DNA of 64,000 nucleotides from Flammeovirgaceae bacterium UBA2786. GTDB lineage: Bacteria; Bacteroidota; Bacteroidia; Cytophagales; Cyclobacteriaceae. This document shows, piece by piece, positions 15,767 to 23,873 of the stretch. The translations under genes were made by a program, and so were the position numbers. A model generated the notes under the pieces. The model did not search any database. It was not told the origin of the DNA and saw only the letters and a list, made by a program, of their open reading frames with translations. Numbering within the stretch: position 1 is the stretch's first letter; each line of letters begins with the position of its first letter. Location: assembly GCA_002352225.1 (NCBI GenBank), contig DEIA01000044.1:22958-86957 (forward strand). The letters are read 5' to 3'.

Positions 15767-16092
15767 GGAATTGCAAGTTCAATGGCGTTTAGTTAAAGAC
15801 AAATGTGTCACCCCTTCGGGGTTCTGCTTTGTGTCTCATGGCATTTCTATAATCCTGTCATCCCTTTCGGGATTAGTGAAGAGGCTGTCTCAAAAGTCAA
15901 ATTAAGATTGGAATGTCATTCCGGCCTTGTGCCGGAATCTCGTTTAGTACCACGAAATCGAGATCGCGGAACAAATCCGCGATAACAGAACGACTTTTGA
16001 GATAGCCTCGATATGATTGTAGAAGGCAATCTAATAGCTATCGAAAGTCCCGAAGGGGTAACATCTTAACTAAACGACATTGGATTGCAAAT
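15767..16092. repeat. Diverged long inverted repeat with REP-like core, related to the 3.2 kb elements
   Basis: The left arm contains TTGCAAGTTC..GTTTAGTTAA and then GTCACCCCTTCGGGGTT (15807-15823). The right arm is its approximate complement, with GTCCCGAAGGGGTAAC (16047-16062) and TTAACTAAAC..TTGCAA. A middle palindrome, CATCCCTTTCGGGATTAG, matches the interior of the units at 3195 and 3378. The right half of the interior has been displaced by the 129-base element at 15881. Confidence 0.75.
15881..16009. mobile_element. 129-base MITE-like element with 18-base terminal inverted repeats
   Basis: The ends are GAGGCTGTCTCAAAAGTC (left) and GACTTTTGAGATAGCCTC (right), complementary at 17 of 18 positions. 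The interior holds two small palindromes, ATTCCGGCCTTGTGCCGGAAT and ATCGCGGAACAAATCCGCGAT, and no open reading frame. The ends look like insertion-sequence termini, so it is probably a non-autonomous derivative moved by a transposase encoded elsewhere. A target-site duplication is not obvious. Confidence 0.8.
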
Positions 16093-16138
16093 CCTGAATA
16101 GATTAAGAGAACTGATTTGGATAATTTCCGTAAAACTG

Positions 16139-16162
16139 ATGTCGGGTTTTACAACCCGACAT
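16139..16162. terminator. Terminator hairpin of the acetyl-CoA hydrolase gene (copy B)
   Basis: A perfect 10-base-pair stem, ATGTCGGGTT with AACCCGACAT, around TTAC, 8 bases beyond the stop codon of the minus-strand gene and followed on that strand by a short T-run. Confidence 0.75.
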
Positions 16163-16170
16163 TTCATTAT

Positions 16171-17466
16171 CTAGCTCACAGCAAACTGGTGACTTCCAAA
16201 CCGTTTAATAATTTCTTGCTCCAGCATTTCGCGGTTATTGGGATGCGCAATATGCATTAACGCCAATGCCCGTTGGTGCAAGTTCTTACCATACAAATTG
16301 GCTATACCGTATTCGGTAACCACATAATGCACATGCGCCCGTGTAGAAACCACACCAGCTCCTGGTTTTAAGAACGGAACAATTTTCGACTCGCCTTTTT
16401 TCGTGGCTGATGCCAGCGTAATAATCGGTTTACCGCCTTCCGATAAAGACGCTCCGCGAATAAAATCCATTTGTCCGCCTACACCCGAATACTGATACGT
16501 GCCAATCGAATCGGCACAAATCTGACCGGTTAAATCAATTTCAATGGCGCTGTTAATAGCTACTACTTTCGGGTTAGTACGAATTACGCGCGTATCGTTT
16601 ACGTAATCTGCTTCCAGAAAAGCAAAGCCCGGGTTGTCATCAATAAAGTGATACAGTTTATCGGTACCAATCGCAAAAGCTGTTACCACCTTACCCCGGT
16701 GTTTCTTTTTATAGGCATTGGTAATTACCCCTTGCTTCACCAGATCAATCACCCCATCCGAAAACATTTCGGTATGCACACCCAAATCCTTACAATGCCC
16801 AAGCGATTGCAACACCGCATCGGGTATAGCGCCAATACCCATTTGCAAGGTGCTGCGATCTTCCACTAACTCGGCTACCTTTTGCCCGATAATACGATCG
16901 GATTCTGAAATACGCGCGCCATAATTTATTTGTGGCAACGTATCCTTCGTTTCCACCATTGCATCCAGTTTGTTAATATGAATAAACCCATCGCCATGCG
17001 TGCGTGGCATATTAGGGTTTACCTGTGCAATAATTTTCTTGGCATGTTTTACAGCCGACTTCGCCACATCCACCGAAGTTCCTAACGAACAGTATCCATG
17101 TTTATCGGGTGGTGAAATGTGAATCAATGCTACATCAATTGCTAAAATTCCTTTTTCGAACAAACGCGAAATTTCACTCAAGAAAATAGGAATGTATTCG
17201 CCATTATCACTATTTACACAAGCCCTGATGTTTTCAGAAACAAACAGCGAATTGAAGTAAAAGCGATCCTTAAACTCAGGCTTAGCTATTTCTAATTGCC
17301 CCAGCGTACTTACAGCAATCAATTCCACTTGCTTAAGATGCTGCGAGTTTTCGGCAAGAGCCTTAAGTAAGGTTTGCGGGGTAGCTGCACTTCCGTGAAT
17401 GAAAACGCGGTCGCCCGATTTAATAAGTTTAGTGGCCTCGGCTGCCGAGGTATAGTTGAGATTCAT
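16171..17466 (-). CDS. Acetyl-CoA hydrolase / CoA-transferase family protein (4-hydroxybutyrate CoA-transferase-like)
   Basis: A 431-residue class I CoA-transferase. It passes CoA between acetyl-CoA and another acid, or hydrolyses acetyl-CoA. The catalytic glutamate is E233 in GVHTEMFSDGVIDL. The substrate and CoA loops are QMGIGAIPDAVLQSL and YSGVGGQMDFIRGA, and the C-terminus has VTEYGIANLYGKNLHQRA. All match the 4-hydroxybutyrate/succinate CoA-transferase group. The start MNLNYTSAAEA at 17466 is preferred to an ATG 11 codons upstream, because the conserved part begins there. It is a single-gene unit. A diverged, broken copy of its last codons and terminator lies downstream at 15597-15696. 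Confidence 0.9.
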   Translation of the reverse strand: MNLNYTSAAEATKLIKSGDRVFIHGSAATPQTLLKALAENSQHLKQVELIAVSTLGQLEIAKPEFKDRFYFNSLFVSENIRACVNSDNGEYIPIFLSEISRLFEKGILAIDVALIHISPPDKHGYCSLGTSVDVAKSAVKHAKKIIAQVNPNMPRTHGDGFIHINKLDAMVETKDTLPQINYGARISESDRIIGQKVAELVEDRSTLQMGIGAIPDAVLQSLGHCKDLGVHTEMFSDGVIDLVKQGVITNAYKKKHRGKVVTAFAIGTDKLYHFIDDNPGFAFLEADYVNDTRVIRTNPKVVAINSAIEIDLTGQICADSIGTYQYSGVGGQMDFIRGASLSEGGKPIITLASATKKGESKIVPFLKPGAGVVSTRAHVHYVVTEYGIANLYGKNLHQRALALMHIAHPNNREMLEQEIIKRFGSHQFAVS

Positions 17467-17639
17467 AAAATTGACTTTAGCAGCCGAAAGGTAACACACG
17501 ATTTCATTTGCCGCCCTGATTTATATCATGTGTTATTAACTATTTTTAACCATCACATGAAATTGCATTTTGAACCTTGCTCTCGGGTAGCTTATTATTT
17601 GGTTATGCGCATTTCATGGATTTATTTAATTTTAATCGC

Positions 17640-18431
17640 ATGGCAACTCCAGTCTTTTTATCGTTTATCGGTTCGGGAAATCTGGCCTGGCATTTAGCCC
17701 CTGCACTAGACAATGCCGGTTTTGTAGTAAAGGAAGTGTACAGTCCTAACCCCAACCATGCCGAAGCGCTTACCGAACGCCTGTACCAGGCAGAAGTAAA
17801 AGCAACACTCGATTTCTCGACCAGCGAATCGTCCATTTTTATTCTGGCTGTTCGCGATGAAGCTATTGCGCAGGTTGCCCGCGAAATTATTTTGCCGGAT
17901 GAGGCCATTCTGATTCACACCTCAGGAAGTGTGCCTATTACCGATTTACAATATGCAGCCACACCACATGTAGGCATCTTGTATCCCTTGCAAACGTTTG
18001 CCAAAGAAAGAAAAGTTGACTTCGCAAGCATTCCACTTTTTGTAGAAACGCTAACAACCGAAGCTGCCGGTGCTGTACTAGCGCTGGCAAAGAGTTTAAG
18101 CAAACAGGTACTAAAAGTTACTTCTACAGAACGTAAGGCAATGCATGTGGCTGCTGTCTTTGCCTCTCATTTTACAAATCACATGCTCACGCTCTCGCAG
18201 CAAATCATGCAGCAAAACTCGTTGGATTTTAACTTACTTAAACCTTTAATTACTGAAACCATTCAAAAGAGTTTAGCTATTGGCCCACGACAAACACAAA
18301 CGGGGCCAGCCATGCGGGGCGATCTTGAAATTCTGGATAACCATTTGCAATTTTTGAATGAAGATGAACACCTGGCGGAAATTTACCGTATCATAAGCCA
18401 GCATATTGTTGACACCTACTACACAGATTAA
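17640..18431 (+). CDS. Rossmann-fold DUF2520 protein (ketopantoate/pyrroline-reductase-like)
   Basis: A 263-residue protein with an N-terminal NAD(P)-binding domain (FLSFIGSGNLAWHLAPAL, a GxGxxA loop) and a helical DUF2520 C-terminal domain with ERKAMHVAAVFASHFTNHM. The layout resembles 6-phosphogluconate-like and pyrroline-5-carboxylate reductases, but the substrate is unknown. The ATG at 17640 is chosen because the nucleotide-binding strand begins a few residues later; an ATG 21 codons upstream only adds non-conserved sequence. The next gene starts 29 bases downstream. Confidence 0.82.
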   Translation: MATPVFLSFIGSGNLAWHLAPALDNAGFVVKEVYSPNPNHAEALTERLYQAEVKATLDFSTSESSIFILAVRDEAIAQVAREIILPDEAILIHTSGSVPITDLQYAATPHVGILYPLQTFAKERKVDFASIPLFVETLTTEAAGAVLALAKSLSKQVLKVTSTERKAMHVAAVFASHFTNHMLTLSQQIMQQNSLDFNLLKPLITETIQKSLAIGPRQTQTGPAMRGDLEILDNHLQFLNEDEHLAEIYRIISQHIVDTYYTD

Positions 18432-18460
18432 TTGTTATCTTTAAGAATAATCTTATTACC

Positions 18461-18910
18461 ATGAAAATTCGGTTAACCTTGGCACTTGTCTTTATCAGCG
18501 TTTGGTGCGTGGCTCAAGACCCAACAACGAAAGAAGAAAAATCAAAGGAAACAGAACCCATGATAGTGGTAGATGGGGTCAAATACCTGCGCTCAGATTC
18601 AACCCATGTGTTGAAAAAACTGAACCCTGAAAAGATAAAGGCGATAAAAGTTCTAAGAGGCCAGGAAGCCATTGATTTGTATGGCGAAGAGGGCAAGGCC
18701 GGTGTGATTTTAGTAACAACCAAAACAACTGTTACCAAGCCGCTCTATTTTCTGGATGGCAAGCGGGTAGAGGATTTATCTTCTGTAAACCCTCATGATA
18801 TTCAATCTATAGAAGTGATTAAAGACCAAAATCAACTCCTGCCGTTTGGCGATGAAGGGAAGCAGGGCGTAATCAAGATTACCATGAAACCAAAAAATCG
18901 TTTTCAATAA
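18461..18910 (+). CDS. Secreted small protein with two TonB-plug-like motifs
   Basis: A 149-residue protein with a signal peptide (about residues 1-18, ending CVAQ). The mature part has two repeats of the motif seen at the end of TonB-receptor plug domains: IKVLRGQEAIDLYGEEGKAG then VILVTTK (about residues 63-88), and IEVIKDQNQLLPFGDEGKQG then VIKITMK (about 117-143). Each is preceded by a [VL]DGxxV strand (VVDGVKYL, FLDGKRVEDL). There is no beta-barrel, so it is not a receptor. Similar plug motifs occur in Bacteroidota BlaR/M56-type signalling proteins, but no peptidase is present here. Function unknown; a role as a soluble interaction domain is a guess. Confidence 0.7.
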   Translation: MKIRLTLALVFISVWCVAQDPTTKEEKSKETEPMIVVDGVKYLRSDSTHVLKKLNPEKIKAIKVLRGQEAIDLYGEEGKAGVILVTTKTTVTKPLYFLDGKRVEDLSSVNPHDIQSIEVIKDQNQLLPFGDEGKQGVIKITMKPKNRFQ

Positions 18911-18916
18911 AAAAAC

Positions 18917-18942
18917 AAAGGCCAGACTTTCGTCTGACCTTT
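18917..18942. terminator. Bidirectional terminator
   Basis: The arms AAAGG.CAGAC and GTCTG.CCTTT pair around TTTC, with one internal mismatch. T-rich tracts lie on both sides, so it serves the plug-motif gene and the convergent DUF1573 gene. Confidence 0.8.
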
Positions 18943-18966
18943 TGATTTTTATATCACTATCTGAAA

Positions 18967-19398
18967 TTATTTTCCGGCTTCAACAGCCTGTACTTCACCT
19001 TTAATAGTTAGTTGAATAAATCCGGTTTCAATATTAGCGGTTACTGTTACCGTCTTATTGAATGCTCCCGCTGCGGCTGCATTGTAGGTAGCCTTAATAA
19101 AGCCCTGGCCACCCGGCATTACTGGTTCTTTTGTCCACGCTGGTGTAGTGCAGCCGCAGGAAGCCTGCACATTAGTAATTACCAATGGCACTTTGCCGGT
19201 GTTGGTAAACTTAAATTCGTGGGTAACAGGTGTGCCTTGCTTTATTTTACCGAAGTCGTGCGTAGTGTTATCCCACGCAAAAACAGCTACATCTGCTTTT
19301 ACTTCATTTTTGTTTAGGGTAGTAGGTTGTGGCACTTGTTGGGCATACACCGCTGCCGCACAAAACACAAGGGCCGCTACAAACATTAAATTTTTCAT
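18967..19398 (-). CDS. DUF1573 exported protein
   Basis: A 143-residue protein with a signal peptide (cleaved near AVYA-QQ, about residue 19) and one immunoglobulin-like DUF1573 domain. The signature strand pair is HDFGKIKQGTPVTHEFKFTN, followed by the conserved NVQASCGCTTPAWTKEP with its paired cysteines and PGGQGFIKATYN. Such proteins are very common in Bacteroidota and sit in the periplasm or on the surface; their role is unknown. It has its own good promoter (19418-19449). Confidence 0.9.
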   Translation of the reverse strand: MKNLMFVAALVFCAAAVYAQQVPQPTTLNKNEVKADVAVFAWDNTTHDFGKIKQGTPVTHEFKFTNTGKVPLVITNVQASCGCTTPAWTKEPVMPGGQGFIKATYNAAAAGAFNKTVTVTANIETGFIQLTIKGEVQAVEAGK

Positions 19399-19417
19399 TA
19401 TCTAGGTAATTTTAGGT

Positions 19418-19449
19418 TAAACTTACTGGGTTTCTTTAAACGATACAAA
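19418..19449 (-). promoter_or_regulatory. Promoter of the DUF1573 gene
   Basis: On the minus strand TTTG (19449-19446), 20 bases, then TAAGTTTA (19425-19418), seven of eight bases of the -7 consensus. The start codon is 20 bases further on. Confidence 0.6.
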
Positions 19450-19538
19450 CATCGGGCGCAAAATGAATCCGCAGTGTTAACAAGGCCTTAAATTGTGTTA
19501 AGTACTTGTTAATCTATATCTGGTTGCTAAATACTGGC

Positions 19539-19546
19539 TACTTTTG
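19539..19546 (+). promoter_or_regulatory. Bacteroidota -7 element (TACTTTTG) abutting the kinase start codon
   Basis: TACTTTTG is an exact match to TAnnTTTG and ends 4 bases before the GTG at 19551. If used, the transcript would start at or next to the start codon. No -33 TTTG at 19-21 bases was found. Confidence 0.5.
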
Positions 19547-19550
19547 TAAG

Positions 19551-20804
19551 GTGAGCAGACTAACCCTGAGAATTGTTATTATTCTGGCCGCTGTCAGCAT
19601 TGTGGGCATTACAGCCACTCAAATCTATTGGGTGCGCAAGGCGTATGATTTGCGTAAAAACCAATTTAATCAAGATGTAACAGCCGCACTTAGCAACGTA
19701 GCCAATAAAATTCTGGAAATTAACCAGGCACCATCGCCTGCCAACAACCTCGTAAACCAGGTTTCTACCAATTACTTTACTGTGTTGGTTAACGGACCAA
19801 TCGACAACAATTTGCTGGAGTTTCTGTTGATCAACGAGTTTGAAAAACGCCATGTTACTGCCGACTTTGAATATGGTGTTTACGATTGTGCCTCCAAGTG
19901 TATGGCCGGTGGAAATTATGTTTCACCCAAAAAAATAATACCCGCTGCTTTTTCTGAGTTGCCCACCTGGCAAACCGATGGCTATTATTTTGGAGTGCGT
20001 TTCCCTTTGGTAGAAGCCAACCTGATCAGTCAGATGGGTATTTGGGGATTTTCGTCAGTGGTTATGGTAATTGTTATTTTCTTCTTTGTATACACCTTGT
20101 TGGTGATTTTGAAACAAAGACGGTTGTCTGAAATTCAAAAAGACTTCATCAATAACATGACGCACGAATTTAAAACTCCACTTTCCACCATTGCTATTTC
20201 AACTGCGGTATTAAAAGATCCTAACATTGTAAAAGCACCTGAGCGTTTGCTCAATTATGCCACTATCATTGAAAACGAAAATCAGCGACTGAAACAGCAG
20301 GTTGAGCGGGTGTTACAAATGGCGCGATTGGAAAAAGAAGACATCGGGCTTAAAAAAGAACAAGTTGATATACACGAACTGATACAGGATGCTGTAAATA
20401 CCAATGCTATTAACTCCAAGTCAACCATTTCGCTCAATTTACACGCTGATCGTTCGCAACTATCTGCCGACAAACTACACATTACCAATGTATTCTTTAA
20501 TTTGTTAGATAATGCGATAAAGTATAATACAAACGCTCCGCATATTTTAATCAGTAGCAAGAATGTAAATGGTAGTATTCAAATTGATATTCAGGACAAC
20601 GGAATTGGAATTAACGCTGAAGACCAGCGAAAGATTTTTTTGCGCTTTTACAGAGTGCCCACCGGTAATCTGCACGATGTAAAGGGCTTTGGATTGGGCT
20701 TAAGTTATGTGAAATTGATTGTAGAGGCACATAAAGGAAAAATTACGGTAAATAGCGAACCAGGCAACGGAAGTTGCTTTTCTATCGTATTACCTCTTGT
20801 TTAG
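19551..20804 (+). CDS. Sensor histidine kinase
   Basis: A 417-residue membrane kinase with two transmembrane helices (about residues 6-26 and 160-185) enclosing a periplasmic sensing domain of about 130 residues without a recognisable fold. The cytoplasmic part has the H-box (FINNMTHEFKTPLS), the N-box (FFNLLDNAIKYN), the G1 box (IQDNGIGI) and the G2 box (GFGLGLSYVK). It presumably phosphorylates the response regulator 7 bases downstream. A GTG at 19551 is chosen as the start; the longer reading frame from 19506 would place the promoter-like box inside the gene. The signal is unknown. Confidence 0.93.
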   Translation: MSRLTLRIVIILAAVSIVGITATQIYWVRKAYDLRKNQFNQDVTAALSNVANKILEINQAPSPANNLVNQVSTNYFTVLVNGPIDNNLLEFLLINEFEKRHVTADFEYGVYDCASKCMAGGNYVSPKKIIPAAFSELPTWQTDGYYFGVRFPLVEANLISQMGIWGFSSVVMVIVIFFFVYTLLVILKQRRLSEIQKDFINNMTHEFKTPLSTIAISTAVLKDPNIVKAPERLLNYATIIENENQRLKQQVERVLQMARLEKEDIGLKKEQVDIHELIQDAVNTNAINSKSTISLNLHADRSQLSADKLHITNVFFNLLDNAIKYNTNAPHILISSKNVNGSIQIDIQDNGIGINAEDQRKIFLRFYRVPTGNLHDVKGFGLGLSYVKLIVEAHKGKITVNSEPGNGSCFSIVLPLV

Positions 20805-20811
20805 AGATACT

Positions 20812-21489
20812 ATGCAGGCTAAAATTCTTTTAACAGAAGACGACCCCAACCTGGGGTTTGTAATCAAAGACAACCTGGAACAGCGCGGCTATGCGGTAAC
20901 GTTATGCATCAATGGCGAAGAAGGCCTCAGGCAGTTTAATCAATCTCATTACGATTTGTGCATTCTGGATGTAATGATGCCGAAGAAAGATGGGTTTACA
21001 TTAGCCAAAGAAATCCGCAGCCAGAATAAACAGGTGCCCATTCTTTTTGTTACCGCCAAGTCTATGCAGGAAGATAAGATTGAAGGCTTTAAACAAGGGG
21101 GTGATGATTATATTGTAAAGCCCTTTAGTATGGAAGAATTATGCCTGCGCATAGAAGTGTTTTTACGAAGAAGCGTACCTCAACAAAATGAAAATTTTAC
21201 GTTAGGCAATTTTCAATTTGACTGCACCAACTTTGTTCTGCAGCACAATGGCGGAGAAAAAACACTTACTCAAAAAGAAGCTGAAGTGTTAACGTTACTT
21301 TGCAAAAATAAAGATCGCGTACTTAAACGCGAAGAGATTCTGAATGCTGTATGGGGCAACGATGATTACTTTCTGGGGCGCTCTATGGATGTTTTTATTT
21401 CCAAACTACGCAAGTACTTAAAAGACGATCCCCGCGTTCAGATTGTGAACTATCACGGGGTGGGTTTTAGGCTGGAAGTAGCCTCTTAA
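20812..21489 (+). CDS. OmpR/PhoB-type response regulator
   Basis: A 225-residue two-domain regulator. The receiver domain has the acidic pair (TEDD), the phosphorylation site D53 in LCILDVMMPKKDG and the lysine in YIVKPF. The C-terminal winged helix is of the OmpR type (LTQKEAEVLTLLCKN, then SMDVFISKLRKYL and YHGVGFRL). It follows the kinase by 7 bases and is convergent with the MoxR gene. Target genes are unknown; the chosen ATG excludes five codons that overlap the kinase gene. Confidence 0.95.
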   Translation: MQAKILLTEDDPNLGFVIKDNLEQRGYAVTLCINGEEGLRQFNQSHYDLCILDVMMPKKDGFTLAKEIRSQNKQVPILFVTAKSMQEDKIEGFKQGGDDYIVKPFSMEELCLRIEVFLRRSVPQQNENFTLGNFQFDCTNFVLQHNGGEKTLTQKEAEVLTLLCKNKDRVLKREEILNAVWGNDDYFLGRSMDVFISKLRKYLKDDPRVQIVNYHGVGFRLEVAS

Positions 21490-21492
21490 AAA

Positions 21493-22455
21493 TCACAACA
21501 ATTTTTCAATCAAGCTATCTACACTCATCCCCTCGGCTTCGGCCTTGAAGTTGCGCACAATACGATGGCGTAATACCGGGCGGGCAACTGCCTGCACATC
21601 TTCAATATCAGGCGAATACTTTCCGTTAATCAGTGCATTGCATTTTGCGCCCAATACCAGATACTGCGAAGCGCGCGGCCCTGCACCCCACTCTAAATAA
21701 TCGTTAGCCACTTTTGTGCCCTGCGCTCCGGGCCGTGTAGCCTGGCTCAATTTTACTGCATATTCAACTACATTATCAGCAACAGGAACTCTTCGCACCA
21801 GGTGCTGGAACGCTACAATCTCTTCTGCGGTAAGTACTTTCGTTACTTTCTTCACATCATCGGCAGTAGTGCTTTTTACAATGTCTACTTCCTGATGATA
21901 CGAAGGGTAATCTAACCAGATATTGAACATAAAGCGGTCGAGTTGGGCTTCTGGTAGCGGGTATGTTCCTTCCTGCTCAATCGGGTTTTGGGTGGCCAGC
22001 ACAAAGAACGGCCGGGGTAATTCGTATTGCTTACCGGCAATAGTAACCGCATATTCCTGCATCGACTCCAGCAGCGCTGCCTGTGTTTTAGGTGGTGTAC
22101 GGTTTATCTCATCGGCCAAAATAATGTTGGCAAAGATGGGGCCTTTCACAAATTGAAAGTTACGCTCTTTGTCCATTGTCTCCGCTCCTACTATGTCCGA
22201 AGGCATAAGATCGGGTGTAAACTGTATGCGTTTAAAGTTAAGATCGAGCGAGGTAGCAATAGTTTGCACCAACAACGTTTTAGCTAAGCCGGGCACACCA
22301 ACCAATAATGAATGGCCCTGACAGAAGATTCCGGTAAGCACTAATCTTACTACATCATCCTGGCCCACCACCACCTTTGCAATTTCAGCTTTCAGCTTAC
22401 CATAAGCTTGCTTAAGCGCATCAGCTGCTTCTACATCGTTAGAAAAATTTGCCAT
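21493..22455 (-). CDS. MoxR-family AAA+ ATPase
   Basis: A 320-residue ATPase that works as a chaperone-like remodelling enzyme, usually together with DUF58 and von Willebrand factor A proteins. Walker A is GVPGLAKT (residues 53-60), Walker B is IILADEINR, and sensor 1 follows in FVLATQNPIEQEGTYPLPEAQLDRF (residues seen in two parts, the family signature). The usual partner genes (DUF58, VWA) are not in the window, so this is a separated copy or its partners are elsewhere. It lies 68 bases downstream of the PPIase cluster, on the same strand. Confidence 0.93.
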   Translation of the reverse strand: MANFSNDVEAADALKQAYGKLKAEIAKVVVGQDDVVRLVLTGIFCQGHSLLVGVPGLAKTLLVQTIATSLDLNFKRIQFTPDLMPSDIVGAETMDKERNFQFVKGPIFANIILADEINRTPPKTQAALLESMQEYAVTIAGKQYELPRPFFVLATQNPIEQEGTYPLPEAQLDRFMFNIWLDYPSYHQEVDIVKSTTADDVKKVTKVLTAEEIVAFQHLVRRVPVADNVVEYAVKLSQATRPGAQGTKVANDYLEWGAGPRASQYLVLGAKCNALINGKYSPDIEDVQAVARPVLRHRIVRNFKAEAEGMSVDSLIEKLL

Positions 22456-22523
22456 ACATTTTGTTTATCCCTGAAAGATACGGGTTTTGCCTGGCCTGGT
22501 TTACACAAGTACACCAGCGGTTG

Positions 22524-23873
22524 CTACTCCAGAATTTTACAATGTTTATAGGAAGGGTCGATGTTTATAAACACATCCTGTCGTGCTTTATTGAACCATT
22601 TGTCCAGCGTTAGATCCTTCTTTTCTGCTAATGCTGCTGATTGAATCCGGCTCCAATCGTCTTTCAGATTAGCCACGTGCGGAGCCGACTTGGTTTTAAA
22701 GTAAATAATGCGAACTGCTTCTTTACCATCATCGGTTCTATAGTGTAGCGGTTTGGAAATGTTTCCCACTTTCATCGTATCAATGTTCAGATAAACAACC
22801 GGATCAATATCGCGCATGGAGATACGGGTTGATCCATCTTCATCTGTAAAAAATCCTCCCAGACCTTTTGTGTTGGCATCATCCGAAACATCTTTTGCGA
22901 TCTGCTCAAACTTCAGTTTATCGGTAATAATCTTTGTACGAATGCTGTCCAGAAATTTTTCGGCTTGTGCAATATCTTCTTCTGACGGAACGGCTGAAAT
23001 CAAAATATGACGCGAGTTGTATTCATTCCCTCTTCTGTCCAGCAGCTGCATAACATGAAACCCAAAGGGCGATTTAAAGGGTTGCGAATATTCGCCAATC
23101 TTAAGTTTGAAGGCTTGCGCCTCAAACTCGGGCACCATAAACCCTCGGCCCACATAGCCTAACTCACCACCATTGTACTGTGCACTTTGGTCTTCCGAAT
23201 TTTTCATAGCCAGTTCCGTAAAGTTTTCGCCTCTCAAAAGGCGCTCGCGTAAATCAATAAGTTTTTTACGGGCTTCTTCTTCCTGGGAAGCGCTAACTTT
23301 AGCAACGCGTACAATCTGGGCTACTTCTACATCAGAAGAATAGAAAGGAAGACTATCGTTTGGAATTTTATTAAAAAATTTTCTAATCTCGGCCGGTGTA
23401 ACGGTTATATCGTTTGTAATCCGGTTGGTCATTTCACGGGCAATTAGCTGTTCACGAATCTGCTCCCGCAACTCTACCTTAATCTGCTCCATTGTTTTGC
23501 CATAAATCCGTTCCAGTTGTTCGGGCGAGTTGCCTGAGTTCTGAAGAATCATAGCCATGCGTTGCTCGGTATTTCCATCTACCTCAACATCTGTTACAAG
23601 AACAGAGTCAATCTCGGCCTTAGCCACCATTAGTTTGTTAATGATTAACCGGTTAAAAAGTTCGCACCGTGCTTCCTGCGATTGTGGATTCCCTTCTGTA
23701 AGGTAGGCCTGGTAGGCCGTTTCCAGTTCGCTCTTCAATACAATATAGTTATCTACTTTGGCGATTATCTTGTCTACCACAAAGCCAGTATCTTGCGCAT
23801 AGGCTGATCCCCACACGGTAAATACCAACGTGCTAGCGATTAAATATTTCGAAATCGTTCTGTTTAGCTGCAT
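22524..23873 (-). CDS. SurA-like peptidyl-prolyl isomerase (two parvulin domains)
   Basis: A 449-residue periplasmic chaperone with a signal peptide (MQLNRTISKYLIA...SAYA, cleaved before QDTGF). After the SurA N-terminal helical domain (VDKIIAKVDNYIVLKSELE) come two parvulin domains at about residues 160-265 and 270-375, with GGELGYVGRGFMVPEFEAQA and GGFFTDEDGSTR. It should assist outer-membrane protein folding. The ATG at 23873 is chosen because it opens a proper signal peptide. That start lies inside the upstream gene's last codons (41-base overlap). It is the last of three chaperone-like genes in a row. Confidence 0.9.
   Translation of the reverse strand: MQLNRTISKYLIASTLVFTVWGSAYAQDTGFVVDKIIAKVDNYIVLKSELETAYQAYLTEGNPQSQEARCELFNRLIINKLMVAKAEIDSVLVTDVEVDGNTEQRMAMILQNSGNSPEQLERIYGKTMEQIKVELREQIREQLIAREMTNRITNDITVTPAEIRKFFNKIPNDSLPFYSSDVEVAQIVRVAKVSASQEEEARKKLIDLRERLLRGENFTELAMKNSEDQSAQYNGGELGYVGRGFMVPEFEAQAFKLKIGEYSQPFKSPFGFHVMQLLDRRGNEYNSRHILISAVPSEEDIAQAEKFLDSIRTKIITDKLKFEQIAKDVSDDANTKGLGGFFTDEDGSTRISMRDIDPVVYLNIDTMKVGNISKPLHYRTDDGKEAVRIIYFKTKSAPHVANLKDDWSRIQSAALAEKKDLTLDKWFNKARQDVFINIDPSYKHCKILE

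Noticed and set aside
15711..15985. Short reading frames in the repeat nest
   Set aside because: They run through palindromes and the MITE, lack any start context, and have no recognisable sequence.
20812..21489. Longer start for the response regulator at 20797
   Set aside because: It would overlap the kinase stop region and add five residues not conserved in receiver domains; the ATG at 20812 begins the domain cleanly.
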